Source of the DNA: Nitrospirota bacterium
GTDB lineage: Bacteria > Nitrospirota > Thermodesulfovibrionia > Thermodesulfovibrionales > Dissulfurispiraceae
Length of the DNA stretch: 64,000 bases
Assembly (NCBI GenBank): GCA_015233365.1
Contig: JADFXU010000008.1
Span: 1 to 64,000, forward strand
Direction of reading: 5' to 3'
Positions 24,886-33,209 of this stretch are shown in pieces; the stretch's first letter is position 1, and each line of letters starts with the position of its first letter. A program made the position numbers and the translations under genes. Under the pieces are notes generated by a model that worked only from the letters and a program-made list of their open reading frames with translations, made no database searches and had not been told where the DNA came from.

Positions 24886-25565
24886 GGCCTCTTATAGGTA
24901 TAACGGCTGATAGTGAGCAATTTGTTTTCAGGTTGAAGCGGGACTACATTTCTGCGGTTACAAGTGCTGGAGGTATTCCGCTGGTACTTGTGCCGGTTCC
25001 CGATGGTATTTCCCGTATTGCGGACGTCATAGACGGTCTCCTGATCTCCGGAGGAGACGATCTCTTGCCAGAATACTGCAATGAGGCTATCGGGGACCGG
25101 GCTGAAATGAAATTTGTTGAGAAGGAAAGGACCGATTTTGAGATCACACTGTTAGGTGAAGTAAAAAAGAGGGTAAAACCTGTTCTGGGCATATGCTATG
25201 GTATGCAGCTTATTAATGTTGCGTTCGGGGGGACCATATACCAGGACATAAACTGTGAGAAGCGAGCGGCACTTGACCATAAGAATGGTTGTCACATCAT
25301 AACAGCTGCCGGCTCCTTTATTGAATCAATCGGCCTGTTGCCTCAGAAATTCGAGATAAATTCCCACCATCATCAGGCCGTAAAGTTGTTGGGCAAAGGA
25401 CTCGAGATTTTTGCGGAAGCGGACGACGGCATAGTGGAGGGCATCTGCCATACGGATTATCCATTTCTGGTAGGTATTCAATGGCACCCTGAAAGGGGAT
25501 ATGATAGACTATCGTTAAATATCTTTGCGAAGTTTATGGAAAAGGCGACGGAAAGTGAGAACTAA
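24882..25565 (+). CDS. Class I glutamine amidotransferase-like peptidase (C26, PuuD-like gamma-glutamyl hydrolase)
   Basis: 227 aa from a GTG overlapping the previous stop. The nucleophile Cys is in GICYGMQLINVAFGG and the catalytic His and Glu in GIQWHPERGYD; ISGGDDLLPEYC is the oxyanion region. The family hydrolyses gamma-glutamyl bonds. Stem peptides contain a gamma-D-glutamyl linkage, so a role in breaking muropeptides fits the operon (inference), but gamma-glutamyl-GABA or similar substrates are equally possible. Confidence 0.9.
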   Translation: MRPLIGITADSEQFVFRLKRDYISAVTSAGGIPLVLVPVPDGISRIADVIDGLLISGGDDLLPEYCNEAIGDRAEMKFVEKERTDFEITLLGEVKKRVKPVLGICYGMQLINVAFGGTIYQDINCEKRAALDHKNGCHIITAAGSFIESIGLLPQKFEINSHHHQAVKLLGKGLEIFAEADDGIVEGICHTDYPFLVGIQWHPERGYDRLSLNIFAKFMEKATESEN

Positions 25566-26610
25566 CAGGTTCTACTTCATTGTAATGCTTGCCATCGTTG
25601 CGGGGCTTGGATACCTGACGTTCGAAATAATACGCCCGTTCATTGCGCCTCTGACATGGGGGATAGTAATGTCCATAGTTTTCTATCCTTTATACAGCTT
25701 TATAAGTAAGTACGTGAAATGGAAGGGACTGGCTTCTCTAATTGTCCTTTTTGTCATTGTGGGAATTCTTATCGGGCCTTTTTCATATTTTTCCTATTTG
25801 CTGGTAAACGAGGTGCACGATGTTACGAGACGCATGGGTACAGGAAATATGCAGTCGCTGCAGGACATCTTACAACATCCGACAGTTAGATATCTGGTGG
25901 CCAAGGCATTGGAAGTCTTTAATCTTCCCTTTTCCGAAGCTGATATAGAACAAAGCCTTGTTAATAGCGTATCAGGCATGGCAAAGGAATTGCTTGGCAA
26001 GATCCCTATCGGCCTCGGCAGCGTTTTCACTTTTTTTATAGATTTCATTCTTATGGCATTTGCCACTTTTTTTATGCTCAGGGACGGCGCTGCATTTCTC
26101 GAAAGGAGCAGGGATTATATGCCTTTTTCGGAGAAACAAAAAGAAAGGCTTGTCAGGCAGGTCAGGGACATTGTGATCTCGACTGTTTACGGCGGAGTGG
26201 TTGTCGCGATTGTGCAGGGCATAATAGGCGGTATCGCCTATGCCGGCCTGGGGATCAGGTCGCCGGTATTATGGGGGATTAGCACTGCCATTGCATCATT
26301 TATTCCTATGCTGGGTACGTTTACGATATGGGGCGTCATAGCGTTATATCTGTTTATACAGGTGTCTGTTTTCAAGGGCATCATAATGACGCTGATCGGA
26401 ATCTTTGCAATGACAGTTCTGGACAGTGTACTGAGGCCTGTCCTGATCGGCAACAGAACGAGCATGCCCGCTGTCTTTATCTTTTTCAGTGTCCTGGGTG
26501 GTATCGGGCTTTTTGGCGTGGTTGGACTTGTCATGGGACCGCTGGCAGTGGCGCTTTTTCTTTCGGTACTGGAAATTTTCAGAAATTTCGAAGGGAGTCC
26601 GGGTGCGTGA
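25555..26610 (+). CDS. AI-2E/PerM-family membrane permease
   Basis: About 351 aa from a GTG at 25555 inside the end of the previous gene; an ATG at 25525 is in frame but overlaps more. Eight hydrophobic segments, with TFEIIRPFIAPLTWGIVMSI near the start and the conserved PMLGTFTIWG and VLRPVLIGNR motifs in the C-terminal half. Family members export autoinducer-2 or act as Na+/H+ antiporters; most are untested. It is the fifth membrane-related gene of the operon; its stop overlaps the GTG of the binding protein. Confidence 0.88.
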   Translation: MRTNRFYFIVMLAIVAGLGYLTFEIIRPFIAPLTWGIVMSIVFYPLYSFISKYVKWKGLASLIVLFVIVGILIGPFSYFSYLLVNEVHDVTRRMGTGNMQSLQDILQHPTVRYLVAKALEVFNLPFSEADIEQSLVNSVSGMAKELLGKIPIGLGSVFTFFIDFILMAFATFFMLRDGAAFLERSRDYMPFSEKQKERLVRQVRDIVISTVYGGVVVAIVQGIIGGIAYAGLGIRSPVLWGISTAIASFIPMLGTFTIWGVIALYLFIQVSVFKGIIMTLIGIFAMTVLDSVLRPVLIGNRTSMPAVFIFFSVLGGIGLFGVVGLVMGPLAVALFLSVLEIFRNFEGSPGA

Positions 26611-28187
26611 CTCCGAAAAAAAGCCCTAGTCAGGAGATTTCCAGGCTTGCTTTGTGGTTTGTTTTATTTTCTATAATAACGTTTCTGTCCGGATGCACTT
26701 CGTCAAACCGCATCAGCGGCTTTTTCTATTACCGCCTGAATTCCACTCCCTCAACTGTAGATCCCGCTTTGATCGCAGACGTGTCGGGTGCTTCGGTCGC
26801 GGCAAAACTTTTCAACGGTCTTGTCAGACTCGATGACAATCTCTCTGTAGCGCCGGATATTGCCGAGCGATGGAAAATATCAGGAGACGGGCTCAGGTAT
26901 GTCTTTTTTCTCAGGCGCGATGTGCAGTTCTCCAATGGCCGGGGGGTGAGGGCGCGGGACTTCAAGGCTTCATTTGAGAGAGTGCTGAATTCCGGGACAA
27001 GGTCCCCTAACGTTTGGGTCTTTGACAAGGTTGAGGGAGCGCAGGCTTATCGTGAAGGGCGGGCCGGAGATGTTGCGGGATTCCGGGTCATTGATGATTA
27101 TACGTTCGAGATAAAACTGAAAAGGCCCTTTTCTCCATTTCTCAGCATGCTGACTACAACGCCTGCTTATGTCGTGGCCGTTGATGGGTCACTTTGTCTG
27201 GGGACGGGACCCTTTAACCTTGCATCATGGATGCCCGGCAGGGAACTGGTGCTGGAGAGAAAGGACCATTACTTTGACGGCAGAGCGAAAGTCAGGGGCA
27301 TTGTTTACAGAATAATACCCGAGGATTTGACTGCGATCACCGAGTTCGAAGTCGGCAATCTGGATGTTATCTCGCTTCCTGCCACTGCGTATTCCAGGTT
27401 CAGGAACGATAAAAAATGGAGCAGCCTGATCATTTCAATGAGAGGACTCAATACCTATTACCTTGGCATGAACACATCGAAACCTCCTTTTGATGATCCT
27501 CAAATAAGGAAGGCTGTTGCTTCAGCCGTTGACACAAAAAAAATCCTGCGGACGTTTTATGAGAACAGGGGGAGACCGGCTGCAGGGCCTGTTCCCGATC
27601 TTCTGAGGTCATGGAAACTCGATAACGTGCGTGATAACGGCGGGTATGATCCGCAAAAGGCAAGAGAGATCATAAAAAACTCAGGTGTATCCGGAATGCG
27701 CGTGCACCTTTATATAACAGCGGACCAGGATGTGGTGGATCTCGCTGAAATTATTCAGTCGTATCTTTCCGATGCAGGGATTGAAGTGGTGCTCAGGCAG
27801 CTTGAGTGGAGCGCCTTTAAGGAGGCAGTAAACAGGGGTGAGCCGGAACTGTTCTGGCTTAGCTGGTGGGCTGATTACCCGGACCCCGAGAATTTTCTCT
27901 TTCCCCTGTTCCATTCCTCCAACAGCGGTCCTGCTGGAAACAGGACGCGGTACTGCAACAAAACCGTAGATGCGCTGATCGAGCAGGGACAATTTTCTAT
28001 CAACAAAAACGACAGGAAAACATTTTACAAACAGGCGGAGGAATTGATAATAAAAGATGCTCCTGCTGTCTTTTTCTGGCACAGAACGGATTTCATGGTA
28101 AAACAGCCGTGGGTGAAGGGATATAAGGTTTTCCCTATATACACTATGGACAAAGGAATGGAAATCGAGGGGAGGGATTCGCTATGA
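26607..28187 (+). CDS. Peptide ABC transporter substrate-binding lipoprotein (SBP_bac_5, DppA/OppA type)
   Basis: 526 aa from a GTG with AAGGGAG upstream. A lipobox (LSGCTSS, Cys about residue 30) anchors it to the membrane. Family 5 signatures: NSTPSTVDPALIADVSG, ARDFKASFERVLN, and SWWADYPDPENFLFPLF near the C-terminus. It binds di- or oligopeptides in the periplasm for the DppB/DppC permeases 0.8 kb downstream. Its stop overlaps the next start by four bases. Confidence 0.93.
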   Translation: MTPKKSPSQEISRLALWFVLFSIITFLSGCTSSNRISGFFYYRLNSTPSTVDPALIADVSGASVAAKLFNGLVRLDDNLSVAPDIAERWKISGDGLRYVFFLRRDVQFSNGRGVRARDFKASFERVLNSGTRSPNVWVFDKVEGAQAYREGRAGDVAGFRVIDDYTFEIKLKRPFSPFLSMLTTTPAYVVAVDGSLCLGTGPFNLASWMPGRELVLERKDHYFDGRAKVRGIVYRIIPEDLTAITEFEVGNLDVISLPATAYSRFRNDKKWSSLIISMRGLNTYYLGMNTSKPPFDDPQIRKAVASAVDTKKILRTFYENRGRPAAGPVPDLLRSWKLDNVRDNGGYDPQKAREIIKNSGVSGMRVHLYITADQDVVDLAEIIQSYLSDAGIEVVLRQLEWSAFKEAVNRGEPELFWLSWWADYPDPENFLFPLFHSSNSGPAGNRTRYCNKTVDALIEQGQFSINKNDRKTFYKQAEELIIKDAPAVFFWHRTDFMVKQPWVKGYKVFPIYTMDKGMEIEGRDSL

Positions 28188-29029
28188 AAAACAAATTGAA
28201 AGTCGGCGGTTTCGAGTTGTTCTGGCTGGATGGAGGACTCTGCCGGTTTGACGGCGGGACAATATTCGGCCCTGTACCCAAGGTCCTCTGGGAAAAGAAA
28301 GTTCCCAGCGATCAGGACAATTATGTCCCTCTCTCGGCGAGGCCTATTCTCGTCAAGACGCCGGATGCGCTGGTAGTAATCGAATCGGGACTGGGAAACA
28401 AACTTACGGATAAGCAAAAAAAAGTTTTCAGGATACGTGAGGAATGGCGCATCCCCGAGGATTTAAATACGCTCGGAATAGACAGGGGGGACGTGGATTT
28501 TGTGATATTGACACATTATGACTGGGACCATTCCGCCGGTGTGGTCATGCATGACGGTGGAGAATTGGCCCTCACTTTCCCCAACGCAAGGCATATACTG
28601 CAAAAGACAGAATGGGAAGATGTTATCAATCCCAACATCAGGGCGGCAAATACGTACTGGCCTGTAAACATTGAAACTCTGCAAAAGAGCGGGAAGCTGG
28701 AACTTGTCGATGGTGAAGCTGAAATAGCAAACGGAATAAGTGTATCGCTGACAGGAGGCCACACCAGGGGACATCAGATTATTGTCATGAGATCGGGCAA
28801 AGAAGAGGCCATGCATCTTGGAGACCTCCTTGCCACACATGTCCATTTCAATCCGCTCTGGCTTATCGGTTATGACAATTTTCCTCTGGATTCGATCACG
28901 ATGAAGACCCGGTATGAAAAAATAGGCGTAAGCGTGGGAGCATGGTTCACGTTCTATCATGACCCCGCTTATCTGGCGTGCAAGTTCGATGAAAAAGGGA
29001 ATACTGTGGATAGCCTGAAGCCGGTATGA
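28184..29029 (+). CDS. Metallo-beta-lactamase-fold hydrolase (lactonase-like)
   Basis: 281 aa. Metal ligands: THYDWDHSAG (HXXXDH), GGHTRGH, and the bridging Asp in HLGDLLATHVHF. The layout matches the N-acyl-homoserine-lactonase/quorum-quenching branch of MBL hydrolases, but this branch also includes many intracellular hydrolases of unknown substrate. No signal peptide is seen, so it should act in the cytoplasm. Inserted between the binding protein and the first permease with 4-base overlaps on both sides, which ties it to the imported substrate. Confidence 0.87.
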   Translation: MKNKLKVGGFELFWLDGGLCRFDGGTIFGPVPKVLWEKKVPSDQDNYVPLSARPILVKTPDALVVIESGLGNKLTDKQKKVFRIREEWRIPEDLNTLGIDRGDVDFVILTHYDWDHSAGVVMHDGGELALTFPNARHILQKTEWEDVINPNIRAANTYWPVNIETLQKSGKLELVDGEAEIANGISVSLTGGHTRGHQIIVMRSGKEEAMHLGDLLATHVHFNPLWLIGYDNFPLDSITMKTRYEKIGVSVGAWFTFYHDPAYLACKFDEKGNTVDSLKPV

Positions 29030-29958
29030 CCAGTTATATTATTAAGAGACTTGTTCTATTGATCCCGCTTTTGCTGGGTATCACACTGGTTTCATTTGTT
29101 CTTCTGAAGTCCCTGCCCGGCGATATAGCGTTGAGCCTTGTGGGAGAGCGTGCCAGTCAGGAAACCATAGACAGCATCAGAAAGGAGATCGGCGCTGATA
29201 AGGATGCGCTGCACCAGTATGCCGGGTATCTCAAGATGCTTGCACGTGGAGACCTCGGAAGGTCCTACTACACCGGCAGAGATGTGTTGTCTGATATCGC
29301 CCGGAAATTCCCCAATACCATGAAACTGGCCTTTGCTGCGATGGCGATATCGGTCCCCCTTGGTATTATGGCTGGTTTTGCAGCGGCATACAGGAAAGGC
29401 GGGCCAGTCGGAAAAATGATTGATGCGCTGTCACTTGCAGGTCTCAGTGTCCCTGTTTTCTGGAGCGCTATCATGATTATGGTTGTGTTCAGTCTCCGGC
29501 TGAAGATGTTTCCCCCTTCAGGCACCGGGAACATCCGCTTTCTAGTGCTCCCTGCATGCGCGCTATCGATACCGGCAGCAGCGACATTGGTGAGAGTGAC
29601 AAGGACCGTTGTTGCAGAAGTGCTCGCCATGCCTTTTATCAGGACAGCCACGGCCAAAGGATTGCCGCCGGCCAGGATAAAAATGCAGCATGTCCTGAGG
29701 AATGCAATAATTCCCATCATAACGATAATCGGACTCGATTTCGGAAGCTATCTCAATGGCGCCGTGGTTACTGAAACTATATTCGGGTGGGACGGCATAG
29801 GCAGATTCACCATGGAAGGGATTATGAAGAGGGACTATCCTGTGATAATGGGATGCATTATTGCCGGCACGGTGGTTTTTGTCATGGTCAATCTCCTGGT
29901 GGATGTGCTATATCATTACCTTGATCCGAGGATACGCCTTCATGCAAACGATAAGTAA
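29026..29958 (+). CDS. Peptide ABC transporter permease (DppB type)
   Basis: 310 aa, six hydrophobic segments. N-terminal SYIIKRLVLLIPLLLGITLVSF is the DppB start; the EAA loop that contacts the ATPase is ATAKGLPPARIKMQHVLRNAI. It forms the channel with DppC. Overlaps the MBL gene by four bases and the dppC gene by 17. Confidence 0.93.
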   Translation: MTSYIIKRLVLLIPLLLGITLVSFVLLKSLPGDIALSLVGERASQETIDSIRKEIGADKDALHQYAGYLKMLARGDLGRSYYTGRDVLSDIARKFPNTMKLAFAAMAISVPLGIMAGFAAAYRKGGPVGKMIDALSLAGLSVPVFWSAIMIMVVFSLRLKMFPPSGTGNIRFLVLPACALSIPAAATLVRVTRTVVAEVLAMPFIRTATAKGLPPARIKMQHVLRNAIIPIITIIGLDFGSYLNGAVVTETIFGWDGIGRFTMEGIMKRDYPVIMGCIIAGTVVFVMVNLLVDVLYHYLDPRIRLHANDK

Positions 29959-30748
29959 GTGGACAATGCTTCCGTTGCTGTTTGTTGTCGCACTTTTTAT
30001 AATATCGGTATTCTTTCCGCTGCTGCCCTTTCAGGATCCTGACAGGATAGATCTTGATTCTATAAGCAAATCACCGTGTATGGAGCACCCCTTTGGGACA
30101 GACAGCAAAGGCAGGGATATTTTTGCACGGGTCATCTCCGGCGGCAAGATATCCATCGGCGTTGCTATTACCGGTGCTCTTATTTCAGCTGTTATCGGGT
30201 TTGCGGCAGGCCTGGCTGCGGGTTATTTCGGCGGCACTTTTGACACTGTGGTCATGTCGATAGTGGATCTTGTCCTCTCTTTTCCGTCGCTCCTTCTAGC
30301 CGTAGCGATATCGGTCGTCCTGCCCCCGGGAATTTACACGGTCACAATCGCTTTGGCAGCAGTTGGCTGGACCTCCTTTGCGCGGCTGATAAGGGGACGG
30401 ATAATGACACTGAAAGATATGGCATTTGTAGATGCCGCCCGGGCCGTGGGATGCAGCGATACGAGAATTCTGTTTTTGCACCTCGCGCCGCATTGTGTTC
30501 CGCTCGCATTCGTGTTAATGGGCATAAAGCTCGGAGGCTTTCTGATTACGGAGGCCACGCTGAGTTTTCTGGGCCTTGGCGCCCAGCCGCCGACAGCAAC
30601 CTGGGGGTCGATGATCAGCGCAAACAGGACTTACGTTCTCAATGCGCCATGGATGGTATTGTATCCGGGGATTGCACTTTCATTAACGGCTTTATGCTTT
30701 AATCTGCTTGGAGAGACTTTGAAAAAACGTTACAGTGTTGAGCCTTGA
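29942..30748 (+). CDS. Peptide ABC transporter permease (DppC type)
   Basis: 268 aa from the ATG at 29942. HPFGTDSKGRDIFARVISGG and the EAA loop DAARAVGCSDTRILFLHLAP are family signatures; six hydrophobic segments. This is the last gene of the operon; no DppD/DppF ATPase follows, and the next gene (dksA-like) is convergent 8 bases on. The transporter must borrow an ATPase from elsewhere. Confidence 0.93.
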   Translation: MQTISKWTMLPLLFVVALFIISVFFPLLPFQDPDRIDLDSISKSPCMEHPFGTDSKGRDIFARVISGGKISIGVAITGALISAVIGFAAGLAAGYFGGTFDTVVMSIVDLVLSFPSLLLAVAISVVLPPGIYTVTIALAAVGWTSFARLIRGRIMTLKDMAFVDAARAVGCSDTRILFLHLAPHCVPLAFVLMGIKLGGFLITEATLSFLGLGAQPPTATWGSMISANRTYVLNAPWMVLYPGIALSLTALCFNLLGETLKKRYSVEP

Positions 30749-30756
30749 GTCTGCGA

Positions 30757-31152
30757 CTATCTTTCCCTGAGCTTTTCTTCTTCTTCCTGCTCTGTTTTGC
30801 ATTCGATGCACATGGTTGTTACAGGCCTTGCCTCAAGCCGCTTGATATTGATCTCCTCCCCGCATACATCACAAATGCCATATGTACCGTTATCTATCTT
30901 TTCTATCGCTTCGTCTATTTTCTTCAGGAGTTTCCTTTCCCTGCCTTTGAGTTTGAGCATAAAGTTCCTGTCAATTTCAGCCGATGCCTGATCGCCCAAT
31001 TCAGGGAATAAGGTCTCGTCAGGCAATGCATTAAGTGCAATGCCTGCGCCTGAAATAAGCTCTTCACGCTGCCGGTTAAGCTTCTTCCGTATTTCCTGAA
31101 GCTTCTTTTCACGGAGAGAGATATCTTTGGGTGTTTTTACCTTGTCTTTCAT
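30757..31152 (-). CDS. DksA/TraR-family zinc-finger protein
   Basis: 131 aa from the ATG at 31152. A coiled coil (about 12-80) carries the acidic tip region, and the C-terminal zinc finger reads CDVCGEEI...CIEC (C4 type). FELGDQASAEIDRNF-like spacing and GTYGICDVC match DksA-type proteins that bind the RNA polymerase secondary channel and modulate the stringent response. Convergent with dppC. Its promoter must lie in 31153-31210; ATTATA at 31175-31180 is a possible minus-strand -10. Confidence 0.9.
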   Translation of the reverse strand: MKDKVKTPKDISLREKKLQEIRKKLNRQREELISGAGIALNALPDETLFPELGDQASAEIDRNFMLKLKGRERKLLKKIDEAIEKIDNGTYGICDVCGEEINIKRLEARPVTTMCIECKTEQEEEEKLRER

Positions 31153-31463
31153 GCTGTATCCTCTTGATCTAAAGATTATAGACTTTAAAAATATCTTATA
31201 AGAATACCAGAAAAATCGACATGCAGTCAAACGTCCGGACTGGTCACTGGTACTTGCCGCAGATCAAAAACCGCTTGACAACCTGTGCGAATCATATCAG
31301 CTTTATATAATAAACGTTGCCGTTGCCGGTTTTTTAATAAGCAATCATTTGAAAATACTTGACAATTAGGCGATATAGTAATATAAAATTAATAAGTCTG
31401 GTCCTTATCATGGTGAGGACAACGTCCGTTTCGGTACTGAACTGAGAAATGTGAGGAAAGAAA
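31153..31463. other. Divergent regulatory region between dksA-like and ihfA
   Basis: No gene. The right half holds the ihfA promoter; the left half holds a possible minus-strand -10 at 31175-31180. The middle (31230-31340) shows no structure that I can name. Confidence 0.5.
31359..31387 (+). promoter_or_regulatory. Promoter of ihfA
   Basis: TTGACA at 31359-31364 and TATAAA at 31382-31387 with a 17-base spacer, a near-consensus promoter. The ATG follows at 31464 after GAGGAAAG. Confidence 0.7.
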
Positions 31464-31754
31464 ATGACAAAAGCTGATATTGTAAATTTTGTGTTTGACA
31501 AGGTTGGACTTCCCAGAAACGAGGCGCAGAATATAGTCGAAACAGTTTTCGATTCCATCAAGCAGACGCTGATAGCAGGGGAATCCATCAAGATTTCGGG
31601 ATTCGGCACTTTTAACGTTCGCAAGAAGAACTCGCGCATAGGGAGAAACCCTAAGACAAAGGAAGAGGTGGAGATAACCCCGCGCAAGGTCGTGACTTTC
31701 AAATCGAGTGACCAGCTTAAAGAAGCCGTTGAAAAACAACGGCCGGGGGCTTAG
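31464..31754 (+). CDS. ihfA: Integration host factor alpha-type DNA-bending protein
   Basis: 96 aa, HU/IHF fold. MTKADIVNFVFDKVGLPRNEA at the start and the DNA-contacting arm GFGTFNVRKKNSRIGRNPKTKEEV with the IHF-alpha-type NPKT turn are plain. The location directly before a MerR gene and a tRNA-Pro recalls the ihfA-MerR-tRNA(Pro) order known from Gammaproteobacteria and Desulfobacterota. It bends DNA in transcription, recombination and replication. Confidence 0.9.
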   Translation: MTKADIVNFVFDKVGLPRNEAQNIVETVFDSIKQTLIAGESIKISGFGTFNVRKKNSRIGRNPKTKEEVEITPRKVVTFKSSDQLKEAVEKQRPGA

Positions 31755-31793
31755 GCAGGAACGTTGCTGAAAAAAGAGCACGGTGAGCTGATA

Positions 31794-32198
31794 ATGCAAG
31801 ATGCGTATGAGCAGCCCCATTTGCTCAGGCTTTTTCCGGAGAAACTCTTTTATAAAATTGGAGAGGTCAGCAGGCTTGTGGGAGTTGAATCGTATGTTCT
31901 CAGGTACTGGGAGACAGAGTTTCCTTTTCTTAGTCCAAGGAAGAGCAAGTCAGGGCAAAGGATATATGCAAAGAATGATGTCGATCTTCTGAAGAAGATT
32001 AAATATCTTTTGTATGAAGAAAAGTATACCATTGACGGTGTAAGGCGCAAGCTCGGAAGTTATACAGGACAGCCGGACAAGGAAGTTTGCCAGGCAGATG
32101 CTGAAGCCGATACCGGAACTGCTGCAAGTGCCGAAAACATTCTCACCATGGTAAAATTGAGACTAAAAGAAATACTTAATGATCATTTCGGGGCTTAG
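31794..32198 (+). CDS. MerR-family regulator of the ihfA neighbourhood
   Basis: 134 aa from the ATG at 31794 (GGTGAG upstream). MerR HTH: FYKIGEVSRLVGVESYVLRYWETEFPFLSP, with the RYWE turn of the HspR/CarA-like group, and KYLLYEEKYTIDGVRRKL as the connecting helix. No metal-binding cysteines in the C-terminus apart from one. This is the widely conserved MerR protein encoded after ihfA; its ligand is unknown. Starts 40 bases after ihfA. Confidence 0.88.
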   Translation: MQDAYEQPHLLRLFPEKLFYKIGEVSRLVGVESYVLRYWETEFPFLSPRKSKSGQRIYAKNDVDLLKKIKYLLYEEKYTIDGVRRKLGSYTGQPDKEVCQADAEADTGTAASAENILTMVKLRLKEILNDHFGA

Positions 32199-32285
32199 CG
32201 CGGCCTTATCCTTTTATCCCTTTTCTATCACGTTGAAAAGTTTGGCATTGACGGCAAGTCTAAAAATCTTTTAGAATTTAAGCTT

Positions 32286-32360
32286 CGGGGCGTAGCGCAG
32301 CCTGGATAGCGCACTCGCTTGGGGTGCGAGAGGTCGGCCGTTCGAATCGGCTCGCCCCGA
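32286..32360 (+). tRNA. tRNA-Pro (anticodon GGG)
   Basis: 75 nt. Acceptor stem CGGGGCG/CGCCCCG with discriminator A; D arm GCGC...GCGC; anticodon stem CTCGC/GCGAG around the loop TTGGGGT, anticodon GGG; T arm GGCCG TTCGAAT CGGCT. CCA is not encoded. A T-run follows at once. Mobile-element debris starts within 600 bases downstream, so this tRNA may have been an integration site. Confidence 0.95.
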
Positions 32361-32498
32361 TGTTTTTTCCTTTATTTTTCAATAGTTACTGAAGGCTGTT
32401 TTTACCCGCTCCACCTTCACTCCACCCTCTCGTCAAAAGAAAGCCCACGCCAAGGTGCTTTCATTCTGTTATAATTTCTTCATAAAGGAGGTGGAAAG

Positions 32499-32723
32499 AT
32501 GAACTCATATAAGTTTTCAGTGATAGTCGAAAAAGGCAAAGATGGCTATTTTGCCTTCTGCCCCGAACTTCAGGGTTGCTACACGCAGGGCGATACTTAC
32601 GAAGACGTCCTGGAAAATATCAGAGATGTTATTCACCTTCATATAGAAGACAGAATTGAAAGCGGTGAAGAAATTCCGCAGGCAGATTCAGTAAGCCTCA
32701 CCTTGATGGAAATAGCAGTATGA
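32499..32723 (+). CDS. hicB: HicB-family antitoxin
   Basis: 74 aa. The HicB partial RNase-H-like fold is visible: YKFSVIVEKGKDGYFAFCPELQGCYTQGDTYEDVLENI. There is no C-terminal DNA-binding domain, so this is the short form. AAAGGAGG lies 7 bases before the ATG and TATAAT is at 32470-32475. It precedes hicA with a 4-base overlap. It neutralises the downstream toxin. Confidence 0.88.
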   Translation: MNSYKFSVIVEKGKDGYFAFCPELQGCYTQGDTYEDVLENIRDVIHLHIEDRIESGEEIPQADSVSLTLMEIAV

Positions 32724-32947
32724 GTGAAAAACTGCCGAGAGTGACTGCCGTCGTAGTGATTACGGCTTTGGAAAGGGCAGGCTTTTATCTTTCGCGCCAG
32801 AGTGGCAGCCATAAAATATATAAAAATAAAGAAGGCAGGCGGGCAACTGTTCCTTATCATTCCGGGAAAGTGCTCCATCCAAAAGTTTTGGCGAGCATTC
32901 TCAGAGATGCTGATTTGACAGTGGAAAAATTCAAGGAACTTTTGTAA
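32720..32947 (+). CDS. hicA: HicA-family mRNA interferase toxin
   Basis: 75 aa, dsRBD-like HicA fold. The catalytic His31 lies in RQSGSHKIYKN, and VPYHSGKVLHPKVLASILRDADLT is the C-terminal family signature. It cleaves mRNA when not bound by HicB. Gene order is antitoxin first, with ATGA coupling. The module sits between tRNA-Pro and an integrase remnant, a typical island setting. Confidence 0.9.
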   Translation: MSEKLPRVTAVVVITALERAGFYLSRQSGSHKIYKNKEGRRATVPYHSGKVLHPKVLASILRDADLTVEKFKELL

Positions 32948-32983
32948 TTACTCTTCATGGGAATGATGTTATGGGCTGCCTGC

Positions 32984-33208
32984 TTATCCCGCCGGATTCT
33001 TTCTTTCAATGATGTAGTGTTTTTCAACTGTGGCAGGATTATCGCCGAGTTGACGCCCGATTTCCCGTAGGGCTTTTTTCTTTGCTTCCGCCATCATTCT
33101 GGTTGCTTTGGAATGTCTTGATGCCTGCTGTAATGTAATATGACGCTGGCCCGCATCTCTACAGGCTTTTGTCCATACCTTATACCACCTTGACGCAGGA
33201 GGCAGAAA
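32984..33208 (-). pseudogene. C-terminal remnant of a tyrosine recombinase/phage integrase
   Basis: An open minus-strand frame without a start encodes about 74 residues that match the end of a tyrosine recombinase: RWYKVWTKACRDAG, then ASRHSKAT (box II Arg; the box's His is replaced by Gln), then LGDNPATVEKHY with the nucleophilic Tyr in place but the LGH His changed to Asp. The upstream part is lost at 33209, exactly where the Y1 transposase element begins. Inactive remnant; no matching 5' part is seen on the far side of the element. Confidence 0.6.
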
Positions 33209-33209
33209 A

